A DNA stretch of 64,000 nucleotides from SIG299 sp964632165 (GTDB lineage Bacteria; Bacillota; Clostridia; Lachnospirales; Lachnospiraceae). Made by a program: the position numbers and the translations under genes. Below the pieces are notes generated by a model that saw nothing but the letters and a program-made list of their open reading frames with translations, was not told the origin of the DNA and did no database searches. The stretch lies in contig CAZWCZ010000006.1 of the NCBI GenBank assembly GCA_964632165.1, positions 4,286 to 68,285 on the forward strand, in the 5' to 3' direction. Positions 8,520 to 15,586 of the stretch are shown piece after piece (position 1 is the stretch's first letter; every line of letters begins with the position of its first letter).

Positions 8520-9644
8520 TTATACTCCGAAAATAGCCATAAATACACCGGCAGCTACTGCTGTACCGATAACACCGGCTACGTTAGGTCCCATTGCATG
8601 CATGAGAAGGAAATTGGTCGGATCGGCCTCCGCACCAACCTTCTGGGAAACTCTGGCTGCCATAGGAACGGCCGATATTCCGGCAGAACCGATCAGCGGG
8701 TTAATCTTACCTCCGGTCATCTTGCACATGAGCTTACCAAATAAAACACCGCCTGCCGTACCGATAGCAAAAGCGATCAGACCAAGTGCAACGATCTTGA
8801 GTGTATCAAGATTTAAGAAATTTTCTGCACTTGTAGTTGCCCCAACAGATGTTCCCAGTAAGATAACAACGATATACATCAGCGAATTGGATGCATGTTC
8901 CGCAAGCTGTCCAACCACACCGGATTCACGGAACAGATTACCAAGCATCAGCATGCCGACCAGCGGAACCGTATCCGGAAGCAATATACCTACAACAACA
9001 GTAACAACGATCGGGAACAATATCTTTTCCAATTTGGAAACAGGACGAAGCTGTTCCATTTTGATCTTTCTTTCCTCTTCTGTTGTCAGAAGTTTCATGA
9101 TAGGCGGCTGAATGATCGGAACGAGAGACATATACGAATATGCCGCCACCGCGATCGGTCCCATCAGATTGGTCTGTCCAAGCTTTGCCGCAAGGAAAAT
9201 TGAGGTAGGACCGTCTGCACCGCCGATGATTGAAATTGCTGCCGCAGCCTTCCCGTTAAATCCCATCATGATTGCAAAGAAATACGCTGCAAAAATACCA
9301 AGCTGTGCTGCCGCACCAAGCAGGAAGCTCTTTGGGTTTGCGATCAATGGTCCAAAATCAGTCATCGCACCGACCCCCATGAAAATCAGAGACGGAAGGA
9401 TTGCCCACTCGTCCAACATGAAGAAGTAATGCAATAAACCGCCTTCTTCCATGATCGGAGGATACAGATTAACCAGCAACATACCAAAAGAGATCGGAAC
9501 CAACAGTAGCGGTTCAAACCCCCGGCCGATTGCCAGATATAAGAAAGCAAATGCTACAAGAATCATCAGCAGATTTCCCCAAGTCAGATTACAAAAACCT
9601 GTCTGCCCTGCCAGATTCTGCAGAATTTCTAAAATGTTATCCAT
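8520..9644 (-). CDS. oadB: Na+-translocating decarboxylase, beta subunit
   Basis: The membrane carboxybiotin decarboxylase that couples CO2 release to Na+ export (OadB/MmdB/GcdB family). The 374-residue protein is strongly hydrophobic, with about nine or more membrane segments. It contains family sequences such as the Asp-rich ADGPTSIF stretch after GFNGKAAAAISIIGG and the C-terminal GPNVAGVIGTAVAAG. The ATG has AGGAGGAGATC upstream. It lies 17 bases from the biotin carrier gene and 40 bases from the oadA-like gene, as in classical decarboxylase operons. The sequence does not show which acyl substrate the complex uses. Confidence 0.93.
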   Translation of the reverse strand: MDNILEILQNLAGQTGFCNLTWGNLLMILVAFAFLYLAIGRGFEPLLLVPISFGMLLVNLYPPIMEEGGLLHYFFMLDEWAILPSLIFMGVGAMTDFGPLIANPKSFLLGAAAQLGIFAAYFFAIMMGFNGKAAAAISIIGGADGPTSIFLAAKLGQTNLMGPIAVAAYSYMSLVPIIQPPIMKLLTTEEERKIKMEQLRPVSKLEKILFPIVVTVVVGILLPDTVPLVGMLMLGNLFRESGVVGQLAEHASNSLMYIVVILLGTSVGATTSAENFLNLDTLKIVALGLIAFAIGTAGGVLFGKLMCKMTGGKINPLIGSAGISAVPMAARVSQKVGAEADPTNFLLMHAMGPNVAGVIGTAVAAGVFMAIFGV

Positions 9645-9661
9645 TTAAGATCTCCTCCTGA

Positions 9662-10030
9662 TTAGTTTAATGTTACGAGAACTGCTCCTGCTTCTACCTG
9701 TGCGCCAACAGAAGTATTAATGCTTGCAACTGTACCGTCTTCCGGCGCAACGATTTCGTTTTCCATCTTCATTGCTTCAAGAATTACGATAACTTCACCT
9801 TTCTTCACGGTCTGTCCAATGTTCGCCTTGATGTTAAGGATCTTACCAGGCATCGGAGCACTTACCTTTACTCCGCCCTCTGTACCTGCCGGAGCTGCTT
9901 TCGGAGCCGGAGCTGCCTTTGGTGCCGGAGCTGCCTTTGGTGCAGATACTGTCTGAGCTGCTGCCCCCGTTCCTTCTTCTACGGTTACATCATAAACATT
10001 TCCATTTACAGTAATTGTATAATTCTTCAT
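9662..10030 (-). CDS. Biotin carboxyl carrier protein of decarboxylase/transcarboxylase
   Basis: A 122-residue biotinyl protein. The C-terminal lipoyl/biotin fold (about residues 52-122) carries EAMKMEN with Lys88 as the biotinylation site. The N-terminal part is linked by an Ala/Pro/Lys-rich flexible segment (about residues 29-49) encoded by a triplicated 18-base unit. Such linkers let the carrier swing between carboxyltransferase and decarboxylase sites. Product names in related genomes include MmdC, GcdC and the 1.3S subunit of transcarboxylase. It sits between the gamma-like and beta subunits. Confidence 0.95.
   Translation of the reverse strand: MKNYTITVNGNVYDVTVEEGTGAAAQTVSAPKAAPAPKAAPAPKAAPAGTEGGVKVSAPMPGKILNIKANIGQTVKKGEVIVILEAMKMENEIVAPEDGTVASINTSVGAQVEAGAVLVTLN
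9891..9944. repeat. Three 18-bp tandem units encoding the Ala-Pro linker of the biotin carrier
   Basis: Units at 9891-9908, 9909-9926 and 9927-9944 differ by only a few bases. They encode a repeated Ala-Pro-Lys-Ala-Ala-Pro segment. Copy number could vary between strains. Confidence 0.9.
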
Positions 10031-10048
10031 TATTTCATCCTCCTAATT

Positions 10049-10444
10049 CTACGCATTCTGCCATCTGCTGTTTCTCTTACGGATGGAGCGCACTACTAAA
10101 TCTCCGGACACTGTATTGCCCTGTGCTTCTTCATATGCATGGATTGCCGCTGTGATCACTGCGATCAGTTCCAGATCCTCTGTCTGTTCTTCGTAAGACA
10201 TCTCAGGAAAGGCTGTTGTCTTCTCTTTCTTTGAAGCGGAGCTGCCTGATTTTCTGTTGGCTAACTTCTGTTCAGCTGCATTGATGTATTTGAACAGGGA
10301 AATGATACCTACAAAGAGAACCAGTGCAAGGAACACAACCGAAATACCGATGACTGTGTTTATCGCAGCTTCACTCATGGCATCCTCAATACTTGCCCAC
10401 CATCCGGCAATACCGCCGCTTAATAAACTACTATACATTCCCAT
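10049..10444 (-). CDS. OadG-family small membrane subunit of Na+-pumping decarboxylase
   Basis: A 131-residue protein with one clear membrane helix (about residues 27-50, TVIGISVVFLALVLFVGIIS), a basic linker and a C-terminal soluble part. The C-terminal motif AVITAAIHAYEEAQG resembles OadG/MmdD-type subunits, which tie the peripheral carboxyltransferase to the membrane pump and assist assembly. It is preceded by GGAGGTAACAC and lies between the carboxyltransferase gene at 10459 and the biotin carrier gene. These small subunits are poorly conserved, so the call depends partly on position. Confidence 0.8.
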   Translation of the reverse strand: MGMYSSLLSGGIAGWWASIEDAMSEAAINTVIGISVVFLALVLFVGIISLFKYINAAEQKLANRKSGSSASKKEKTTAFPEMSYEEQTEDLELIAVITAAIHAYEEAQGNTVSGDLVVRSIRKRNSRWQNA

Positions 10445-10458
10445 GTGTTACCTCCGTC

Positions 10459-11889
10459 TTAGATTGTACTGTGCTTCTTTGCCGGCTGGGTATCTCTCTT
10501 GGAATATAACATTCCGAGTGCATAGGAAAGATGCTGTCTTAAACTGTCGGCTGAAACAATGGCATCCACATAGCCGCGTTTTGCAGCGGACTCTGCGCTG
10601 TTCTGTAAAGAAGCATAGGCTTCTTCCGTCTGCTTCCTTTCTTCAGCAGATTTATCAGAAGAAAGGATCTGTGCTGCAAGGGCAGCATCCATCATACCGA
10701 TCTTAGCACCTTCTACGGCAAATACCATATCTGCACCGATGTGTTTTGAATTCATTACAATATATGTACTGCCGTATGCCATACCGGAAACAACATTCAG
10801 CTTAGCAACCGTTGCCCCCGCAAATGCCGCCGTCAGTTTTGCTGCGGCTGCTGCAATGTTCTTTTCTTCTTCTATCGTTGCCTTATAGCCGTTTACATTT
10901 GTAAATGTAACAACCGGAATTCCAAAAGCATCACAGAACTTTACAAACTTTTCAGCCTTTTCACAGCCATTCGTTGTAAGTGCTGCTTCAAACTTTTCTG
11001 CCTGCTTGCCGTTTTCATCAAGAAGTGCCGTTCTGTTTGCAATTGCTCCGACAGTCATGCCGTCTAACTTGATAAACGCTGTTACCATTTCCTTTGCATA
11101 AGCTTCTTTTACTTCAAAGTAGAAATTGTCATCTGAAAGATCTGCAAGTGCCTTTGCAGGATCAGCAGAAAGAGCATCAAAAGAAACTGCACGATTCAGA
11201 TCATCCATACAGTCAACGACTGCTTCTGCTTCATTATTTGCAGGCAAAACGGAAACTAAGGTACGGATTGCTGCAAGTACCTCTGCTTCATCTTCCCTTA
11301 CGACGTCTACCATTCCTGCTGCAGCCTGATATTCTGCCGATGCAGTATCACACTTTGCAGTGTAATTACCTTCCAGCGTATTCGGAGAATTTACAAAAAG
11401 TTTTGCATTGTTCTTTGGCATAAATGTAAAATCAGATAATGCTGCCGAAACAGCAGAACCGCCGCCACAAGTGCCAAATACCGCCGTAAACTGCGGAACC
11501 ACACCGGATGCCATTGTCTGCTTCAGATAGATTTCACCGAATCCTGCAAGTGCATCCGTCGCTTCCTGAAGTCTGAGACCGGCACAATCTGCCAGTGCGA
11601 TAACAGGTGCTCCTGTCTTTAATGCCATGTCATACAGTCTCACAATCTTCTTGGCGTGCATTTCACCAATTGTACCATGCAGCACAGCAGCGTCCTGGCT
11701 GTAAACATAAACCAGACTGCCGTCAATCAATCCATATCCGGTAATAACACCATCGGACGGAGCATCGGTCTTCTGTAGATCAAAGTCTGTATTTCTCTTT
11801 GTTACAAGTGCACCGATTTCAACAAAACTGTTTTCGTCAAGCAAAGCATAAATTCTGTCTCTTGCTGACATTTGTGTTGAATTACTCAT
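10459..11889 (-). CDS. Acyl-CoA carboxyltransferase, MmdA/PccB-like (divergent)
   Basis: A crotonase-superfamily carboxyltransferase of the kind that acts on malonyl-, methylmalonyl- or glutaconyl-CoA. Recognisable parts are SARDRIYALLDENSFVEIG at the N-terminus, VFGTCGGGSAVSAALSDF in the first half, and GMAYGSTYIVMNSKHIGAD with KIGMMDAALAAQIL in the second half. At 476 residues it is shorter than typical MmdA (about 510) and diverges at normally conserved positions. I chose the ATG at 11889 because GGAGG is 9 bases upstream; the open frame continues to 12024 without a site. It is the first gene of the decarboxylase operon. Its substrate cannot be read from the sequence. Confidence 0.87.
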   Translation of the reverse strand: MSNSTQMSARDRIYALLDENSFVEIGALVTKRNTDFDLQKTDAPSDGVITGYGLIDGSLVYVYSQDAAVLHGTIGEMHAKKIVRLYDMALKTGAPVIALADCAGLRLQEATDALAGFGEIYLKQTMASGVVPQFTAVFGTCGGGSAVSAALSDFTFMPKNNAKLFVNSPNTLEGNYTAKCDTASAEYQAAAGMVDVVREDEAEVLAAIRTLVSVLPANNEAEAVVDCMDDLNRAVSFDALSADPAKALADLSDDNFYFEVKEAYAKEMVTAFIKLDGMTVGAIANRTALLDENGKQAEKFEAALTTNGCEKAEKFVKFCDAFGIPVVTFTNVNGYKATIEEEKNIAAAAAKLTAAFAGATVAKLNVVSGMAYGSTYIVMNSKHIGADMVFAVEGAKIGMMDAALAAQILSSDKSAEERKQTEEAYASLQNSAESAAKRGYVDAIVSADSLRQHLSYALGMLYSKRDTQPAKKHSTI

Positions 11890-11925
11890 TTTAAAGCCTC
11901 CATTTTTTATTCTAAAAACAGTGAT

Positions 11926-11947
11926 TACCCTAAAAAAACGCAGGGTA
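11926..11947 (-). other. Small hairpin in the decarboxylase operon leader
   Basis: TACCCT and AGGGTA (arms 11942-11947 and 11926-11931) form a six-base-pair stem around a T-rich loop. It lies between the predicted transcription start near 11964 and the ribosome binding site. It has no U-tail; its role is unknown. Confidence 0.4.
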
Positions 11948-11970
11948 AAAACCAATTTCTGCCGATTATA

Positions 11971-11999
11971 ATTATAGCGAACTGTGCAAGAAAATGCAA
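11971..11999 (-). promoter_or_regulatory. Sigma-A promoter of the decarboxylase operon
   Basis: TTGCAT-N17-TATAAT on the minus strand (boxes at 11994-11999 and 11971-11976). The predicted start is near 11964, giving a leader of about 75 bases before the carboxyltransferase gene. Confidence 0.8.
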
Positions 12000-12002
12000 T
12001 AG

Positions 12003-12058
12003 AAAAATCGTAAAGTTTCGACAAAGATTCTTTCCTTTTTCTCCCTTTACGATTTTTT
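12003..12058 (-). terminator. Long-stem terminator ending the aminoacylation operon
   Basis: The minus strand has AAAAATCGTAAAG (from 12058) and CTTTACGATTTTT (to 12003), a perfect 13-base-pair inverted repeat with a loop of about 28 bases and a T-rich end. It starts 12 bases after the lipoprotein stop and separates this operon from the decarboxylase promoter. Confidence 0.7.
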
Positions 12059-12070
12059 ATTTTACTCTTT

Positions 12071-12601
12071 TTAATTTAATACGGTGGAGGAATATACAAT
12101 GGATATGATCTCATCATTTTTAAGGATAAAACTCAATGTCATCCCTTCTTTTTTATATACCAGCATTCCAAATTCTTCGGTATAATTCTCACCATATGCC
12201 TTTATCATATCTGCCTTTGTCATATAAAGGCTTACTCCCTCCGGTGTACTTACCAGGTCATCGCGGAAATATACCGAAGAAACATAATCCTTTCCATTTA
12301 CCTCATATGTGTCGATCTCAATGCCGGCATACGTATACTGTTTTTCCAGTCCTTCAAAAGCACAGCTTGCGGCTTCAAAATACTTATCCGGATCACCGAG
12401 TGCCGTAAGCACGGCAGAAGCCTCCATATCCATCCATATCGTCGTTCCTTCATATTCCATAACATATCCGTATGGTTCTGTTTTTCCGTTTTCAGATGCT
12501 CCCTGCGTTGGTGTCGGAGTTCCTCCCTGACCCTGTCCGCCACAACCAACGGCACACAATGCAACCAGTGCGGCCGCAAATAATACTATTTTCTTTTTCA
12601 T
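12071..12601 (-). CDS. Putative lipoprotein of unknown function
   Basis: A 176-residue protein with a typical lipoprotein signal: two Lys, a hydrophobic run and a lipobox-like AVGC with Cys20. A Gly/Thr/Pro-rich linker with TPTPT follows, then a soluble domain of about 130 residues containing ALGDPDKYFEAASCAFEG, IDTYEV and DLVSTPEGV. I do not recognise a named family. The start ATG at 12601 is two bases before the end of the SGNH gene and has GAGGAAAAAT upstream. It is the last gene of the operon, so it may be an envelope partner of that pathway. The longer frame to 12727 is not used because the signal peptide begins at this ATG. Confidence 0.8.
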   Translation of the reverse strand: MKKKIVLFAAALVALCAVGCGGQGQGGTPTPTQGASENGKTEPYGYVMEYEGTTIWMDMEASAVLTALGDPDKYFEAASCAFEGLEKQYTYAGIEIDTYEVNGKDYVSSVYFRDDLVSTPEGVSLYMTKADMIKAYGENYTEEFGMLVYKKEGMTLSFILKNDEIISIVYSSTVLN

Positions 12602-12602
12602 T

Positions 12603-13655
12603 TTATTTTTCCTCGCTTTCCGAACTAAGCTTTTTTGTCTGTCTGTCAATTTCGGCATAATATGCTTCCAGTTTTTCTTTCCAGCGCAGCTCAAGTTCTT
12701 TTTCTCCTTTTCTGCTTGAAAGCCCACATTCTTCCGAAAGAAAATTTCCTAACCATTCTGTCACTTTTTTTGCTCCTGACAGATTCAGATGGAGTCCTCC
12801 GTCATACGTATCCGTTGAAAAATCCAAACTGCATTCTTCCGCTAATTCCAGAAAATTCAAATACACCAGCTGATGTTCTTCTGCGTATTCTTCCATCTGG
12901 ATTTCCCATTCGTCATACCAATACGGATACAGGCTCGGTGCCTTTATCAGAATAAGCTGAACCCCTTTTTCTTCACAAAGTTTTGTCATCTTATCCAGAT
13001 ATTCGTATGCTGTTTCGCCAAATGTATAATCTCCCAACGGTTTTCCTGTCGGGACATCTTCCGCCGGTTTCACGTCTACCCGCATATAATACCCGTTAAA
13101 TGTTACCTTATCTCTGTGAAACAAATACTTTATATCATCTTTGGTCAATTCCGTAATCCTGCTGTGGTACCGTAAAATAGGAAACAGATAATCCAAAAAC
13201 TTTTCATCCTCCGTCATCGAAGCCAAAATGGAAGCCACTTTTGAAGACGACCATTTCATTCCGTCAATGGTCATTCTGTTATAAGCTTCTTTCTGTGGTG
13301 TATTATATTTCATAGACAATATATTAAATATCACAATCTCCGGTGTTTCATAACGCAGTGTTTCCTCAAGCAGGTAATAAGACTGCCAGATCAATTGCTG
13401 GGCGCTGCCCCGGATATAGCTGTTAATTCCGTAATCTTCCCACAATACTGCCGGAACAAAATTTTCATATACTTCACAATCCCCGATAAAAATAACGTCG
13501 TGATCTTTTTCTTCCCCATAGTATTCGGATATCATCGCCCCTTCTACAATCCCTGTCATATACTTTGGCATAACCAGGCGCTGAAGGATCCACAAAGATA
13601 TGATGATCGACACTGTGATCAGACACGCAGTTACTATTTTCTTCTTTTTACTCAC
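12603..13655 (-). CDS. DltD-like SGNH-fold envelope protein with Cys at the nucleophile position
   Basis: A 350-residue protein with one N-terminal membrane anchor (about residues 8-27) and an extracellular domain. Block I reads VIFIGDCEVYEN, so the usual Ser of the GDS motif is Cys60. The catalytic-dyad region near the C-terminus reads YDGGLHLNLSG, with Asp285 and His289. In the dlt pathway the equivalent membrane-anchored SGNH protein DltD completes transfer to the polymer. The start is GTG, preceded by GGGAG. It lies 18 bases after the MBOAT gene. Assignment to this role is by fold and position; it may be a thiol-dependent transferase or a structural homologue. Confidence 0.75.
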   Translation of the reverse strand: MSKKKKIVTACLITVSIIISLWILQRLVMPKYMTGIVEGAMISEYYGEEKDHDVIFIGDCEVYENFVPAVLWEDYGINSYIRGSAQQLIWQSYYLLEETLRYETPEIVIFNILSMKYNTPQKEAYNRMTIDGMKWSSSKVASILASMTEDEKFLDYLFPILRYHSRITELTKDDIKYLFHRDKVTFNGYYMRVDVKPAEDVPTGKPLGDYTFGETAYEYLDKMTKLCEEKGVQLILIKAPSLYPYWYDEWEIQMEEYAEEHQLVYLNFLELAEECSLDFSTDTYDGGLHLNLSGAKKVTEWLGNFLSEECGLSSRKGEKELELRWKEKLEAYYAEIDRQTKKLSSESEEK

Positions 13656-13673
13656 TTTTTTTCTCTCCCGGCA

Positions 13674-15269
13674 TTAAAACTGATTGTAAATAAACTGGCT
13701 GGCGTCATAACCTACACCATACGCTCCAAACAAAAGTACGGCAAGGAACAATCCATACCACAGAACGCTTCTTGCTGCGACCGGTAATGTTCTGATTTTT
13801 TCCCTTACCGAACCGCTTCTTTGCAAAAGGCTGACTGCAACCAGTATTCCAAGACCGACAAGCAGTATCACATAATCCCGGATCTCCAGTCCGAGGTTTA
13901 GCATGCTTCCGTCAAAAAAGACATTCCAATTCCATGTGGTAAACATGGAACCAAACATTTGAAAAGTCAGCGGCACGTCACGATAACAGTCAAACATTCT
14001 CAAACAGCTCATTAAAAGAATTGTTCTTACAACACGGAATCCACGGAAGGAAACGGATCTGTCTGCTTTAGGAAATCGCTGATGGAATTTCTGATACCAT
14101 GGTTCCAATTCCTGCGAGATCATAATAACAACAAAATTTCCAAGTCCCCAGACAATAAAGTTCCAGCTGGCTCCGTGCCAGATCCCAGTCGTAAACCAAA
14201 CAACAAAAGAGGCAAGGTATACCGGCATCCTTTTACCGATTGCTTCTCCGAAATGTTTTCTGGAAAACCTCGAAAACTTTAACATCGGCTGACAAACAGA
14301 AATCGGGTAAAAAATGTAATCCGTAAACCAGCTGCCCATTGTCATGTGCCAGCGGTTCCAATATTCTTTGATGTTCTTTGAAAAATACGGGCGTTCAAAG
14401 TTTTCCGTTACCCGGATCCCAAAAATCTGAGCAATCCCGATCGTAATATCAATGCCTCCCGTGAAATCCGCATACAGCTCCAGTGCGTAAAACAGCATAC
14501 CGGCGAATACATATGCTCCTTTGTACCGTTCCGGTCCCTGGATCAGCTCATTGACAGCAATAAGCATACGGTCAGCAATCACCATTTTCTTAAAATATCC
14601 CCAAAGAACTCTCTGCATTCCCAAAGATATCTTTGAAAAATCAAAAGGATGTTCTTCGTATAAGGTCTGCGCCAATGAATCATATCTGCTGATCGGTCCC
14701 TGCACAAGTTGTGGAAAAAACGATACAAACAGTGCAAACCGGAACGGATTTTTTTCAGCTTCATATTTTCCTCGATATACATCAATCAGATATCCCATAG
14801 ACTGAAACGTATAAAATGAAATTCCAAGCGGAAGCACCAAATTCAAAAACGAAAGCTGCTTTGTCCCGCCAAATACCCCGAGAAATGCATTTACGTTCGA
14901 AATAGCAAAGTTTGTGTATTTGACAACTGCCAGGATCCCAAGATTAAAGATCAGACACGCTAACAGCAAGTGCCACTGTTTCTTCTTTTCCCGTGCCTTG
15001 TATTCTTTTTTTTCTTCTCTGGAAAGTTCTTCTTTATGTTCCTTTATGTAGCCTGCAGCTTTCTTTTGCAGCAATGTGATTTTTCGTGCGAACAGATATG
15101 TAGATACCGTTGTAACAAAAAGATATGGCAGAAAAGACGCTCCGGCAATGAAATAAAAAACATAACTTGCCACCAATAACAGCATCCACTGCCATTTCTT
15201 CGGTACAATGTAATATAAAACACATGTTATCAGCACGAAAAACATAAATTCATACGATGTAAATAACAT
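13674..15269 (-). CDS. MBOAT-family O-acyltransferase, DltB/AlgI-like
   Basis: A polytopic membrane enzyme of 531 residues with about ten or more helices. Family marks include LPLGISFYTFQSMGYLIDVY, PQLVQGPISRY and YWNRWHMTMGSWFTDYIFYP with His308. TTGIWHGASWNFIVWG carries His365, the usual catalytic histidine. MBOAT proteins of this branch take an acyl or aminoacyl group from a carrier protein thioester in the cytoplasm and pass it across the membrane to a hydroxyl on a glycan or polymer. The carrier protein gene lies 20 bases upstream and the DltD-like gene follows directly. This B-C-D trio, with an adenylation gene before it, is the dlt plan in a different order. Confidence 0.93.
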   Translation of the reverse strand: MLFTSYEFMFFVLITCVLYYIVPKKWQWMLLLVASYVFYFIAGASFLPYLFVTTVSTYLFARKITLLQKKAAGYIKEHKEELSREEKKEYKAREKKKQWHLLLACLIFNLGILAVVKYTNFAISNVNAFLGVFGGTKQLSFLNLVLPLGISFYTFQSMGYLIDVYRGKYEAEKNPFRFALFVSFFPQLVQGPISRYDSLAQTLYEEHPFDFSKISLGMQRVLWGYFKKMVIADRMLIAVNELIQGPERYKGAYVFAGMLFYALELYADFTGGIDITIGIAQIFGIRVTENFERPYFSKNIKEYWNRWHMTMGSWFTDYIFYPISVCQPMLKFSRFSRKHFGEAIGKRMPVYLASFVVWFTTGIWHGASWNFIVWGLGNFVVIMISQELEPWYQKFHQRFPKADRSVSFRGFRVVRTILLMSCLRMFDCYRDVPLTFQMFGSMFTTWNWNVFFDGSMLNLGLEIRDYVILLVGLGILVAVSLLQRSGSVREKIRTLPVAARSVLWYGLFLAVLLFGAYGVGYDASQFIYNQF

Positions 15270-15289
15270 ACGCCTTCACCTTTGACTTA

Positions 15290-15520
15290 TTATTCTTCAT
15301 CCAGCAAACGTTCCACCAATGCCCAAAGTGCTTTTGCCGAATTAAAGTTTTCCGGAATGATTTCCTCTGCCGGCACGGCAACATCAAATTCGTTGTTGAT
15401 TTCTGAGATTAGTGTAACAATATCAAAAGAATCCAGTACTTTTTTATCGATCAAAGCCTCATGCGTTTCAAAATCAATTTCCGGGTGCAGTTCTTTTAAA
15501 ATATCAAGTAATTCATTCAT
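15290..15520 (-). CDS. Aminoacyl/acyl carrier protein (DltC-like)
   Basis: A 76-residue four-helix carrier protein. Ser31 in VLDSFDIVTLI is the expected 4'-phosphopantetheine attachment site. It is not the fatty-acid ACP, which is at 26668-26898 with the classic DSLD motif. Placed between the adenylating enzyme and the MBOAT transferase, it most likely holds the activated amino acid as a thioester. The ATG at 15520 has AAGGA about 11 bases upstream. Confidence 0.9.
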   Translation of the reverse strand: MNELLDILKELHPEIDFETHEALIDKKVLDSFDIVTLISEINNEFDVAVPAEEIIPENFNSAKALWALVERLLDEE

Positions 15521-15586
15521 GACTGTAGTTTCCTTTCTTATCGCTTTGTCGTATATTTTATCTTAAAACCATTCATCCGTCAAACA

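Noticed and set aside
11890..12024. N-terminal extension of the acyl-CoA carboxyltransferase (45 more codons in frame)
   Set aside because: The extension runs across the promoter and has no ribosome binding site, whereas the ATG at 11889 has GGAGG.
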